Assembly: GCA_035762175.1 (NCBI GenBank)
Contig: DASTPP010000400.1
Location: 1-64,000, forward strand
Direction: 5' to 3'
Origin: DASTPP01 sp035762175
Lineage (GTDB): Bacteria; Myxococcota_A; Polyangia; Polyangiales; Polyangiaceae
Length of the DNA: 64,000 nucleotides
The notes under the pieces were generated by a model, which saw nothing but the letters and a program-made list of their open reading frames with translations, made no database searches and was not told where the DNA came from. Below are positions 43,154 to 51,714 of the stretch, piece after piece. Position 1 is the stretch's first letter. Each line of letters starts with the position of its first letter. A program made the position numbers and the translations under genes.

Positions 43154-45661
43154 ATGAAACCCATTCTCGCCCCCCTACGAGCATCGTTGTTCTCGATCGC
43201 CGTGGCCGCCGCCTGCTCGCTCGCCCTCGGGGCCTGCGGGGGCGACGACGACGACAACCCCTCGACCCAGGGCTCGGGGGGCCGCTCGGGCTCCGGCACG
43301 GGCGGCACGGGGACCGGCGGCACGGGGACGGGCGGGACGGGCACGGGCGGGACGGGCACCGGCGGCACGGGCACCGGCGGGACGGGGACGGGCGGCACGG
43401 GGACCGGCGGGACGGGCACGGGCGGCACGGGCACGGGCGGCTCGGGCACGGGCGGCTCGGGCACGGGCGGCTCGGGCACGGGCGGCTCGGGCGACGCGTG
43501 CGAGGCGAGCGCGGGCCTCGCCCGGCCGGCCGAGATCGCGTGTAGCAAGCTCTATTGGCGCTGCGAGGCCACGGTCTTCTCGCTGCCCAACACGTTCCAA
43601 TCGGGTATCAAGGCGGTCGAGCTGCGCGGCGACTTCGCCGAGGGCGCGTGGAACAAGGGCGTGCCCATGGCGCTGGTCGGCGACAAGTGGGAGGTAAGCC
43701 TGCCCGACGCGCCCTACGGCAACATCGAGTACAAGTTCTACGTCACGCACGACGGCAAACCGAACGGCGAGTGGTACGCCGACCCGAACAACCCGAAGCA
43801 GGTCGGCCAATTCGGCAACAGCCTGCTCGAGAACCAGTGCGCGACGCCGATCTGCCCGGCGACCATCCCCCCGCCCGGTTGCACGCCCGAGGGCGCGCGC
43901 GCCGACGGCGCCTGGGACTGGCGCGACACGGTCATGTACTTCCCCTTCGTCGACCGCTTCATGAACGGCGACACCGGCAACGACGACCCGCTCGAGTCGG
44001 GCCTGCCCGGCGGCGGCCTGGTCGCGGCGCCCGGCAACTACCAGGGCGGCGACTACGCGGGCCTGAAGAAGAAGCTCGACGAAGGCTACTTCGACCAGCT
44101 CGGCGTCAACACGCTCTGGCTGACGGTGCCCTTCGACAACCCCGACGACTTCGTCAGCTTCGCCGACCGCGACAAGTTCACCGAGGGCCAGCCCGGCTAT
44201 TACGAATACACCGGCTACCACGGCTACTGGCCGATGGACCAGTGGCCCGAAAAGCAGGACGGGGTCAACCGCACCGAAGAGCGCTTCGGCACCGAGGCCG
44301 AGCTCGAGGCCCTCGTCGACGCCGCCCACGCCAAGGGCATGAAGGTGCTCTTCGACTACGCGATGGTGCACCTGCACGAGTCGAGCCCGCTCTACGCGCA
44401 GCACCCCGACTGGTTCACGCCCAAGTACGCCGTCAACGACCAGGGCTTTTACATCGACGCGAACCAGGACACGATCAAGGACGGCGATGGCCTGCCCATC
44501 AACTACCGGAACTTCACTGGCGACCCGTCGTTGCTGCCGGGCGCGGTCGAGTGCATCTGCGGCCGAGACCCGTACTGCGGCTGGAACGGCGGCGACTCCA
44601 ACAAGGACAACGCGAAGGCGGGCGAGCGCTGCTGGTTCCAGGGCTACTTGCCCCACGTCGACTACACGAACGAGGCGGCGCGCGAGCACTCGCTCGCGGC
44701 GGCCGTGCGGCTCGCGACCGAGATGAAGGCCGACGGCTACCGGCTCGACGCGGTCAAGCACATCGACGAGTCCTGGTACATCGAAGCCCGCACGCGGCTC
44801 GAGGCGCTCAACGCGAACGAGCGCTTCTACCTGGTGGGCGAGACGTTCGACTACGGCAGCCGCGACAACATCAAGCGCTTCGTCAGCCCCGAGAAGCTCG
44901 ACGGCCAGTTCGACTTCCCCGGCCGCGCGGCGCTCGCCAGCGCCGTGCTCGCGCGCCACTCGAAGATGAGCGACCTCGCCCGCTTCATGGAGTCGAACGA
45001 CGCCTTCTACGAGCAGACCAATGGCGGCACCTGCTACGCCGTGATGAGCCCCTTCGTCGGCAACCACGACATGGGCCGCGCCATCCACGTCGCCGAGAAC
45101 ACCCCCCGCTGGGACGCGTACGCCGACGGCATCCCCAACGCGTGGCTCAACACCCCGAACCAGGCCGACGTCAGCGACGAGGCGTACGAGCGCATGGCGA
45201 ACGCGTTCGCCGTGCTGATGACCAACCGCGGCGCGGTGCTCATCTACTACGGCGACGAGGTCGGCCTCGCCGGCGGCGGCGACCCCGACAACCGCCGCAT
45301 GCTCTTCAACCCCGACGGCTCCGAGGTCACCCCGCTCGTGCCCGCCCAGGTGGCCCTGCGCGAGCGGCTCGGGCGCCTCGGCGCCATTCGCAAGGAGCAC
45401 CCGTCGCTGCGCCGCGGCCTGCGCACCACGCTCAACTTCTCGGACGACGTCTGGGTCTACAAGATGGCCCTCCCCGACGGCTCGGACGAGGTCCTCGTCG
45501 CCGTCAACCGCGGCGACACCGCGCAAACCATCTGCGATCTGCCCTCGGGCGTCGCCCTCACCGAGCTCGTCACGCAGCAAGACGCGACCGGCCCGAGCGC
45601 CACGCTGCCGCCGCGCCAGGCGCGCATGTACGTCAAGAAGCCCTTGCCCGAGGGCCGGTAG
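43154..45661 (+). CDS. GH13 alpha-amylase-family lipoprotein 2
   Basis: Product of 835 residues from the ATG at 43154. Lipobox ALGACG, Asp run, then an unusually long Thr-Gly-Thr-Gly-Gly repeat linker. Domains follow the order of the paralogue at 38171: an N-terminal binding module (AVELRGDFAEGAWNKGVPM), then the GH13 barrel with HGYWPMDQWP, the nucleophile in DGYRLDAVKHID, the acid/base in FYLVGETFD and the third Asp in SPFVGNHDMGR, then a beta domain ending near the C terminus. It is an extracellular or surface-anchored alpha-glucanase. The two copies probably differ in linker length and substrate range. Confidence 0.94.
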   Translation: MKPILAPLRASLFSIAVAAACSLALGACGGDDDDNPSTQGSGGRSGSGTGGTGTGGTGTGGTGTGGTGTGGTGTGGTGTGGTGTGGTGTGGTGTGGSGTGGSGTGGSGTGGSGDACEASAGLARPAEIACSKLYWRCEATVFSLPNTFQSGIKAVELRGDFAEGAWNKGVPMALVGDKWEVSLPDAPYGNIEYKFYVTHDGKPNGEWYADPNNPKQVGQFGNSLLENQCATPICPATIPPPGCTPEGARADGAWDWRDTVMYFPFVDRFMNGDTGNDDPLESGLPGGGLVAAPGNYQGGDYAGLKKKLDEGYFDQLGVNTLWLTVPFDNPDDFVSFADRDKFTEGQPGYYEYTGYHGYWPMDQWPEKQDGVNRTEERFGTEAELEALVDAAHAKGMKVLFDYAMVHLHESSPLYAQHPDWFTPKYAVNDQGFYIDANQDTIKDGDGLPINYRNFTGDPSLLPGAVECICGRDPYCGWNGGDSNKDNAKAGERCWFQGYLPHVDYTNEAAREHSLAAAVRLATEMKADGYRLDAVKHIDESWYIEARTRLEALNANERFYLVGETFDYGSRDNIKRFVSPEKLDGQFDFPGRAALASAVLARHSKMSDLARFMESNDAFYEQTNGGTCYAVMSPFVGNHDMGRAIHVAENTPRWDAYADGIPNAWLNTPNQADVSDEAYERMANAFAVLMTNRGAVLIYYGDEVGLAGGGDPDNRRMLFNPDGSEVTPLVPAQVALRERLGRLGAIRKEHPSLRRGLRTTLNFSDDVWVYKMALPDGSDEVLVAVNRGDTAQTICDLPSGVALTELVTQQDATGPSATLPPRQARMYVKKPLPEGR
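43295..43490 (+). repeat. Coding 15-bp repeat (TGTGG)n in amylase linker
   Basis: About 12 units of a 15-bp repeat encode Thr-Gly-Thr-Gly-Gly, passing into Ser-Gly-Thr-Gly-Gly. In-frame copy-number change by slippage would alter linker length without breaking the gene. Confidence 0.9.
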
Positions 45662-45684
45662 CGCGCGCCGCCCCGCGGCGCGAT

Positions 45685-45727
45685 CCGAGGGCGGCCCGGG
45701 CCGAGTGGCGGGGCCGCCCTCGGCGCT
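45685..45727 (+). terminator. Terminator-like hairpin after amylase gene 2
   Basis: A 12-bp perfect stem (45685-45696 with 45712-45723), 15-nt loop, followed by CGCTTTCG. It is 24 bp after the stop and shares the CCGAGGGCG stem start of the terminator at 40749, as expected for duplicated gene units. Confidence 0.7.
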
Positions 45728-45895
45728 TTCGTACCCCGACGCCGGCCCCGCGGGCGCGCCGCGGCGCCGGCCTCGCGGGCGCGCCGCGGCGCCGGCCGAG
45801 GACGAGCGCGTCGTGGGGTTTTTCCGCCCCGGCATCGCGCGGCCTATCGTACGCTGCGCGGCCCCATCCCTTTTACCCCCGAGGCGAGCCGCACC

Positions 45896-47158
45896 ATGCA
45901 CCCCCCCCCTAGCCTGCGCCCTTCTCTCTTCTCCGTCGCCCTCCTGCTCGCTTGCCCGGCCGCCCTCGCGGGCTGCGGCGACGACGACGAGCCGGCCAAC
46001 GATCCGGCCGGCGCGGCGGGCGCCTCCGGCACGGGCGGCGCGAGCGGCACCGGCGGCACCGGCACCGGCGGCGCCAGCGGCACGGGCGGCGGCGCGGGCG
46101 CGGGCGGGGCCGGCGGGGCCGGCGGGGCGGGCGGCGCGGTCGCGCTGCCGAAGCTCGCGGACCTGCCGGCCGGCACGTTCAGCTTCATCAAGACGGGCGG
46201 CGAGACGCGCTGCGCGAAGGGGGCAGAGTACGGCTTTTACGTGCGGCCCGGGGCGCCCGAGAAGGTCGTCATCGACTTCAGCGGCGGCGGCGCCTGCTGG
46301 AACGAGGCCTCGTGCAGCATCAGCGAGATGGTGCAGCCGCTCTTCAGCTCGACGGTGCAAGACGCGCCCGGGCCGGTGGGCATCTACGACCACGCCAACG
46401 CCGAGAACCCGATCGCGGGCTGGACGCACGTGTTCGTGCCCTACTGCACGGGCGACATTCACTGGGGCAACAACGTCAAGACGTACGGGGCCGGGTTCAC
46501 GCTCAACCACGTGGGCGCGGTCAACGCGCGGGCGGTGCTCGACTGGGTGTACGGCGAGTTCGCGGCGCCCGAGCGGGTGTTCGTCACCGGCTGCAGCGCC
46601 GGCTCGTACGGCAGCATTCTCTGGTCGGCGGACGTGCGCGAGCACTACAAGGACGCCACGACGGCGGTCGCCCAGTTCGGCGACGCGGGGGCGGGCGTCT
46701 CCAACGCCACGTTCTTTCAAGAGGCCGCCCAGACCTGGAAGCCCGAGAGCGCCTTCCCCCCCTGGGATGGCAACTTCGCGCAATACGCGAAGCTCTCGCA
46801 GATGTACGTCGCCATCGCCGACCGCTACCCGACCTCGCTCTTCTCGCAGGTTACGACGCGCGTCGACCAGACGCAGGTGGCCTTCTACTCGTTCATGGAT
46901 GTCGGCAGCACCGCCGAGACCTGGTCGCAGGGGATGCTCGCGTCGTACGGCGAGATCGAGGCCGCGGCCGACAACTTCTCGTCGTACGTGGCGTCGGGCG
47001 ACGTGCACTGCTCGATCAACCGGAACGAATTTTATACGATAACCGAGGGCGGCGTGAAGCTCGCCGACTGGGTGCGCGAGCTGACGGCCGGCGGGCTGCC
47101 CGGGCGCGTGCGCTGCCCCGACTGCGGGCCGGCGGCGCGCGCGGCCGGCGCCCGCTGA
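45896..47158 (+). CDS. Notum/pectin-acetylesterase-family lipoprotein
   Basis: Product of 420 residues with lipobox ALAGCG (Cys27), an Asp/Glu-rich start and a Gly/Ala/Thr linker. The catalytic part (about 90-405) has VIDFSGGGACWN as oxyanion loop, nucleophile elbow VTGCSAGSYGSILW, and SGDVHCSI with the catalytic His. This is the pectinacetylesterase/Notum fold, which removes O-acyl groups. With the neighbouring glucanases and the LPMO-like protein it suggests a surface polysaccharide-processing set. A 35-bp minisatellite begins 28 bp after the stop. Confidence 0.9.
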   Translation: MHPPPSLRPSLFSVALLLACPAALAGCGDDDEPANDPAGAAGASGTGGASGTGGTGTGGASGTGGGAGAGGAGGAGGAGGAVALPKLADLPAGTFSFIKTGGETRCAKGAEYGFYVRPGAPEKVVIDFSGGGACWNEASCSISEMVQPLFSSTVQDAPGPVGIYDHANAENPIAGWTHVFVPYCTGDIHWGNNVKTYGAGFTLNHVGAVNARAVLDWVYGEFAAPERVFVTGCSAGSYGSILWSADVREHYKDATTAVAQFGDAGAGVSNATFFQEAAQTWKPESAFPPWDGNFAQYAKLSQMYVAIADRYPTSLFSQVTTRVDQTQVAFYSFMDVGSTAETWSQGMLASYGEIEAAADNFSSYVASGDVHCSINRNEFYTITEGGVKLADWVRELTAGGLPGRVRCPDCGPAARAAGAR

Positions 47159-47185
47159 GCGAGGGGGACACGCGCCGCGAGCGGG

Positions 47186-47335
47186 CCGCGGGGCGGGGGC
47201 GCCTGCGCCGAGCGAGTGGGCCGCGGGGCGGGGGCGCCTGCGCCGGGCGAGCGGGTCGCGGGGCGGGGGCGCCTGCGCCGGGCGAGCGGGCCGTGGGGCG
47301 GGGGCGCCTGCGTCGGGCGAGCGGGTCGCGGTCGC
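47186..47335. repeat. 35-bp minisatellite, four copies plus partial
   Basis: Units begin at 47186, 47221, 47256 and 47291, with a partial at 47326, all exactly 35 bp apart, with core GGGGCGGGGGCGCCTGCG. It lies between the converging esterase and cupredoxin genes. Confidence 0.92.
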
Positions 47336-47356
47336 CCGCGCCCGGCCCCGGGGCGC

Positions 47357-47737
47357 TAACTGGACGACGACCTTGCTCTTGTACATGCCCATGCCGCACT
47401 GAAAGCTCAGGGTGCGGCTCTGGTCGGTCGGCACCTCGAAGGCGACGGCCTCGTTCAGGGGCAGCTTCTTTTCGAGCTTGAGCTCGGGGAAGACCACCTC
47501 GGTCGCGCAGGTCCCGTCGCTGGTGCGCTTGAAGACGAGCGTGGTGCGCTCGCCCTTGGTGAGGGTCACGCTCGAGGGCGTGAAGCCCTTGTCGTTGGCC
47601 TCGATCTGCACGCGCTTGCCGCCGGCCGCGTCGGCGGCGGGCGGGGCGGCGGTCGATTCAGACTTGGCTTGCCCGCACGCGGTCGAAAGCAAGAGCGCGG
47701 CGGTGGCGAGCGCGGCCGGGGCGTAGCTGAGCTTCAT
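47357..47737 (-). CDS. Cupredoxin-like lipoprotein, stop apparently lost
   Basis: Lipoprotein (lipobox LLSTAC, Cys21) with a single cupredoxin fold: EANDKGFTPSSVTLTKGERT, TLVFKRTSDGTCATEVVFP, and the metal-site-like LSFQCGMGMYKSKVVV. Residues 1-126 are the recognisable protein. After KSKVVVQ the frame reads TTA where homologues would be expected to stop; one base out of phase the same bases read TAG (complement of 47356-47358). The frame then runs through the 35-bp array and stays open to 43175, antisense to two genes, which cannot be a real product. The end given here is the last plausible codon. A one-base insertion or sequencing error is the simplest reading. Confidence 0.75.
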
Positions 47738-47796
47738 GGCTGCCTTTTGCCACGGAACGGGCCGGGCGGCACGGGCCTGCCTCGCGCCGCCGCCGG

Positions 47797-47826
47797 AGAA
47801 AGAAAGTGACCGGTCACTTTCTTTCT
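47797..47826. promoter_or_regulatory. 30-bp perfect palindromic TetR operator
   Basis: AGAAAGAAAGTGACC joins its exact reverse complement, ending 14 bp before the ATG of the TetR gene. The GTGACCGGTCAC centre is a typical TetR-family half-site pair. It should also overlap the promoter, so autorepression of the TetR/desaturase operon is likely. Confidence 0.85.
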
Positions 47827-47840
47827 GCTAGGTTGGGCGC

Positions 47841-48473
47841 ATGACCACGGTGCGAGGCCCGCAGCAGGCGCGAAGCCAGGCGACGCGTGCGCGGCTCATC
47901 GAGGCGGCGGCCGAGTGTCTGGTGCAGCGGGGCTACGCGGGCACGAGCACGCAGGCGGTGGCGCAGGGGGCGGGGGTGTCGCAGGGGGCGCTGTTCAAGC
48001 ACTTTCCGTCGAAGGCCGAGCTGCTCGGGGCGGCGGTGGCGCACCTCTTGGCGTCGCTGGTGGGCATGTTCCGGCGCGAGGCGGGGCGAAGGTTGGGGCG
48101 GGCGAAGGGCGGGGCGCTCGGGCGGGTGGGGCCGGCGGTGGGGGCGCTCTGGGCGGTGTTCCGGTCGGCCGAGATGTCGGCGCTGCTCGAGGTGTACGTG
48201 GCGGGGCGCACCGACCCGGTGCTCGAGGCGCGGCTCGGGCCGGCGCTCGAGGCGCACAACGGGCACATCCTCGACGAGGCGCGGCGGCTCTTCCCCGAGG
48301 TGGCGTCGCACCCCGAGTTCGAGGGGGCGGTGGGGGCGATCGTGTACGCGATGCAGGGGGTGGTGGTGGGGCTCTTCGGGGCGGCCGCGCGCGACGACGC
48401 GGCGAACCTCGCGTTCTTCGAGCGGCTCGCCCGGCGCGAGATCGGCCCGCTGCTGGCGGGGGAGGTGTCGTGA
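47841..48473 (+). CDS. TetR family regulator of the desaturase operon
   Basis: Product of 210 residues. TetR helix-turn-helix at about 12-60 (ATRARLIEAAAECLVQRGY, TSTQAVAQGAGVSQGALFKH, FPSKAELL), then a helical effector domain of normal length. It starts at the ATG at 47841 directly after a perfect palindrome. The stop overlaps the next ATG (TGATG), which ties its translation to the fatty acid hydroxylase-type gene. The likely ligand is a lipid or sterol-like molecule, by inference from the partner. Confidence 0.92.
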   Translation: MTTVRGPQQARSQATRARLIEAAAECLVQRGYAGTSTQAVAQGAGVSQGALFKHFPSKAELLGAAVAHLLASLVGMFRREAGRRLGRAKGGALGRVGPAVGALWAVFRSAEMSALLEVYVAGRTDPVLEARLGPALEAHNGHILDEARRLFPEVASHPEFEGAVGAIVYAMQGVVVGLFGAAARDDAANLAFFERLARREIGPLLAGEVS

Positions 48474-49495
48474 TGGCGGGCATCATCGTCTATGCGATCC
48501 CGGCGTTCTTGCTCATGCTCGCGCTCGAGGCGCTCTGGGCGCGGCGCGCGGTGCGCGAGGGGGCGCGCGTCGTCGGCGAGGGCGGGCGCGAGACGGGGGC
48601 GCGCGTCGTGGGCTACGGCGGGCGCGACACGGCGGCGAGCCTGGCGATGGGCGTCGGCTACCTGTTTCTCTCGCTCGGCGCGAAGGTGGGCTCGCTCGCG
48701 GCGATGACCTGGCTCTACCAGCACCGCCTCTTCGACCTGCCGGGGGCCTGGTGGGTGTGGGCGCTTCTGGTTTTCGCCGAAGATTTTTGTTACTACTGGT
48801 TTCACCGCTCGCACCACGAGGTGCGCTTGCTCTGGGCGGCGCACGTCAACCACCACTCGAGCACGCATTACAACCTGTCGACGGCGCTGCGCCAGTCGTG
48901 GACGACGCCGCTGACCAGCCCGATCTTCTGGTGGCCGCTGCCGCTGCTCGGCTTTCACCCGGCCTGGGTCATCACGCAGCAGGCCATCAGCCTGCTCTAC
49001 CAGTTCTGGCTGCACACCGAGGCCGTCGGGTCGCTCGGCCCCTTCGAGCGCGTCTTCAACACGCCCTCGCACCACCGGGTGCACCACGGCTCGAACCCCG
49101 AGTACCTCGACAAGAACCACGCCGGCATCTTCATCCTTTGGGACAAGCTCTTCGGCACCTTCGCGCCCGAGCGCGCGGCGGTGACGTACGGGCTGACGAA
49201 GAACATCGGGTCGTACAACCCGGTGCGCATCGCCTTCCATGAGTGGGCCGACCTGGCGCGCGACGTCCGGCGGGCGCCGAGCGCGGCCGAGGCGCTGCGC
49301 CACGTCTTCGGCCCGCCGGGCGCGCGCCCCGAGCCGGCGGCGCTCCCGGCCGAGGCGCCGGCCCCGCGGGTGGCGTTAGCGGGTGCGCCCGGCGGGGGCA
49401 CGGGCCGGGGTTTCTCCCGGGCCCCGATGGCCGGGGAGCGCGAGTTCGCCCGGCGGGCGCAAGGGCCGGGGGGCGTCAGGGCCGCGTGGCGATGA
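48473..49495 (+). CDS. Sterol desaturase / fatty acid hydroxylase family
   Basis: Membrane di-iron oxygenase of 340 residues from the ATG at 48473. Hydrophobic segments lie at about 3-20, 55-75 and 82-105. The His clusters that bind iron are HRSHH, HVNHH, H-T-E in the helix, and HRVHHGSN. The FNTPSHHRVHHG segment is the family signature. It hydroxylates or desaturates a sterol or fatty chain. The last about 45 residues are Gly/Arg/Ala-rich with no family likeness and overlap the convergent methyltransferase gene by 20 bp; they may derive from a degenerate copy of the dispersed repeat. Confidence 0.92.
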   Translation: MAGIIVYAIPAFLLMLALEALWARRAVREGARVVGEGGRETGARVVGYGGRDTAASLAMGVGYLFLSLGAKVGSLAAMTWLYQHRLFDLPGAWWVWALLVFAEDFCYYWFHRSHHEVRLLWAAHVNHHSSTHYNLSTALRQSWTTPLTSPIFWWPLPLLGFHPAWVITQQAISLLYQFWLHTEAVGSLGPFERVFNTPSHHRVHHGSNPEYLDKNHAGIFILWDKLFGTFAPERAAVTYGLTKNIGSYNPVRIAFHEWADLARDVRRAPSAAEALRHVFGPPGARPEPAALPAEAPAPRVALAGAPGGGTGRGFSRAPMAGEREFARRAQGPGGVRAAWR

Positions 49496-50276
49496 GGGCG
49501 AAGACGCGGTGGGGCACGTCGAAGGCGGGCTCGAAGCGCCGGTCGAGCAGCTCGCCGAGGGCGCGGTCGAAGGCGGCGAGCTTCGGGGCGTTGCGCTCGT
49601 CGGCGAAGATGGCGCTCGCGCGCACGCGGCCCCGCCAGCCCTCGCGGCGGTAGCGCAGATCGACGTCGAACGAGAAGGTTTCGGGGCGGACGAAGCCGGC
49701 GCCCTCGAGGTGGTCGAGCCAGCGGGGGTAGAGGCCGCGATCGCCGTGGCGGACCCAGGCGCCGCCGGCGTACACCCCCCAGGGGTCGGCGCGGGGGTCG
49801 AGCGCCTCGCGCAAGAGATCGTACGTCGCGCGGACGGCGTTGCCGGGGCGGTCGAGGAAGTCGAGGTGCGCGATGACGAGGCGACCTGTGGGGGCGAGCA
49901 CGCGGGCGAGCTCGGCGGCGGCGGCGGGGCCGTCGAACCAGTGCCAGCACTGGCCGGCGCAGGCCACGTCGAACGAGGCGTCGGGCAGGCCCGTGCGCTC
50001 GGCGGGGGCGACGCGGGTCTCGAGCCGGAGGCCACGGGCGCGGGCGGCCGTGGCGGCCGCCTCGAGCTGGGCGGCGGAGACGTCGAGCGCGGTGACGCGG
50101 GCGCCCCGCGCGGCGAGGCCGAGCGCGAGCGCGCCGGTGCCGGCGCCGACGTCGAGGGCGCGCCGGCCCGGGGCGGCGAGGCCGAGGGCGGCGAGCCGGT
50201 CGAAGAAGGGCTCGGGGAAGCCGGCGCGGTGCGCCGCGTAGTCGGGGGACGTGCGCCCCCAGTCGGGCGAGAGCAT
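49476..50276 (-). CDS. Class I SAM-dependent methyltransferase
   Basis: Product of 266 residues. SAM-binding motif I is ALDVGAGTGALALGLAARG, the acidic residue is in VTALDVS, motif II region is FDVACAGQCWHWFDG and motif III LAPTGRLVIAHLDF. The QCWHWFD segment groups it with trans-aconitate/ubiquinone-type small-molecule methyltransferases. The substrate is unknown. It is divergent from the HTH-citrate synthase gene and overlaps the desaturase gene at its 3' end. Confidence 0.9.
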   Translation of the reverse strand: MLSPDWGRTSPDYAAHRAGFPEPFFDRLAALGLAAPGRRALDVGAGTGALALGLAARGARVTALDVSAAQLEAAATAARARGLRLETRVAPAERTGLPDASFDVACAGQCWHWFDGPAAAAELARVLAPTGRLVIAHLDFLDRPGNAVRATYDLLREALDPRADPWGVYAGGAWVRHGDRGLYPRWLDHLEGAGFVRPETFSFDVDLRYRREGWRGRVRASAIFADERNAPKLAAFDRALGELLDRRFEPAFDVPHRVFALIATRP

Positions 50277-50300
50277 GGGCGTGGCCTTTCGAAAAGGACA

Positions 50301-50319
50301 GGTCGATTCACCATCGACC
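50301..50319. promoter_or_regulatory. Possible operator in divergent gap
   Basis: GGTCGA-7 bp-TCGACC (50301-50319) lies between the methyltransferase and HTH-citrate-synthase genes. A related TCGAT-6 bp-ATCGA occurs early in the latter gene (near 50379-50394). Autoregulation by the HTH domain is speculative. Confidence 0.3.
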
Positions 50320-50367
50320 CTTCGACGGCGCGCGCCTGCCTCGCGCTAAGATTAAGCACCCCGCGCG

Positions 50368-51585
50368 ATGAGAAAATCTCGATTCGACAATCGACCCGAC
50401 GGCTACCTCGACGCCGGCGAGGCCTGCGCGCGGCTCGGGGTGAAGCGAGACACCCTCTACACGTACGCGAGCCGCGGCGAGCTGCGGCGCGTGGCCTTCG
50501 GCCGGGCGAGCTTCTACGCGGCCGACGACGTCGAGCGGCTCGCGGCGCGGGCGGCGGCGCGGCGGGGGCACGCGGCGGTGGCGGTGGGGGCGATGCGCTG
50601 GGGCGAGCCGGTGCTCGACTCGGCGATCTGCCGGGCCGACGATCGGGGGCTCTTCTACCGGGGCCACGACGCGGCGGGGCTCGCCCGGCGGGGGGCGAGC
50701 TTCGAAGAGGTGGTGGGGCTGCTCTGGCGGCCGGGGCCGGGCGATGGGGGGCCCGTCGCGATCCGGGCCGAGGCGCCGCGGGGGCCGGGCGCGCGGGCGG
50801 CGGGGCCGGCGGTCGGGCGCTTCGTGCGGGCGCTGCCCGAGGTGGCGGCGCGCGACCCCGGGCGCTCTGGCGTCGGCGAGGCGGCCGACGTCGCGCGGGG
50901 GGCGGCGCTGCTCGGCGCTTTCGGGGGCCTGCTCGCGGGGTGCGGGGGGCGCGAGGGCGAGGGGCTCGCGGCGGCGCTCGCGCGGGGCTTCGGGGCGCCC
51001 GCCGGGGCGTCGGCGGCGCTCGACGCGGCGCTCGTCTTGCTCGCCGATCACGAGCTCAACGCCTCGACCTTCGCCGCGCGCATCGCCGCCTCGGCCGGGG
51101 CCGACCTCTACGCCTGCGTGGGGGCGGCGCTCTACGTGGTGACGGGCGCGCGGCACGGGGCGTCGTGCGATCGCATCGAGGCGCTGCTCGAGACGCTCCC
51201 GGCGCGCGGGCTCGGCCGCGAGCTCGCCCGCCGCATGGCGCGGGGCGACGCGGTGGTGGGGTTCGGGCACCCGCTCTACCCGCGGGGCGACCCTCGCAGC
51301 GCGCCCTTGCTCGAGCACGCCCGCCCGCTCGGCCGCTCGGCGCGCGCCGCGAAGGCGCTCGCGCTCGTCGACGCGCTCGCCTCGCTCTCGGGGCTCGGGC
51401 CCTCGGTCGACTACGCGCTCGTCGCGCTCGCGGCCGCGCTCGGCCTCCCGCCCGGGCGCGCGACGGCGCTCTTCGCCCTCGCGCGCACGGCGGGCTGGGT
51501 CGCGCACGCCTTCGAGCAGCGCGCGCAGGGCGGTCTCTTGCGCCCGCGCGCGCGCTACGTCGGCCCGGCGCCCGTCGGCGCTTGA
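50368..51585 (+). CDS. Citrate synthase-family protein with N-terminal HTH
   Basis: Product of 405 residues. Residues about 12-55 form a MerR/excisionase-like helix-turn-helix (YLDAGEACARLGVKRDTLY then TYASRGELRR). The rest is a citrate synthase fold: GLFYRGHDAAGLA, LLADHELNASTFAAR with the first catalytic His, GARHGA, GFGHPLYPRGDPR with the second His, and RPRARYVGP at the end. Known relatives are 2-methylcitrate/citrate synthase-like proteins with a DNA-binding head; whether the enzyme is active is unknown. It may sense acyl-CoA levels. It is divergent from the methyltransferase gene. Confidence 0.9.
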   Translation: MRKSRFDNRPDGYLDAGEACARLGVKRDTLYTYASRGELRRVAFGRASFYAADDVERLAARAAARRGHAAVAVGAMRWGEPVLDSAICRADDRGLFYRGHDAAGLARRGASFEEVVGLLWRPGPGDGGPVAIRAEAPRGPGARAAGPAVGRFVRALPEVAARDPGRSGVGEAADVARGAALLGAFGGLLAGCGGREGEGLAAALARGFGAPAGASAALDAALVLLADHELNASTFAARIAASAGADLYACVGAALYVVTGARHGASCDRIEALLETLPARGLGRELARRMARGDAVVGFGHPLYPRGDPRSAPLLEHARPLGRSARAAKALALVDALASLSGLGPSVDYALVALAAALGLPPGRATALFALARTAGWVAHAFEQRAQGGLLRPRARYVGPAPVGA

Positions 51586-51714
51586 GGCGGGCAAGGGGGC
51601 TCGTTCAAGACCCCTACGCCCCGGCGGCGCACCCTAACCCCCGCGGGCGATGCCCCTTGGCGACCACGGCCGCGGGGCTGAGCCGCCCTCGCGCTAGCCG
51701 TCTCGAGAGGTACG

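Noticed and set aside
43175..47356. A 1520-residue minus-strand open frame spanning an esterase and an amylase gene
   Set aside because: Only its first 126 residues look like a protein (cupredoxin). The rest is antisense to two well-supported genes and arises because stops are rare in this GC-rich DNA.
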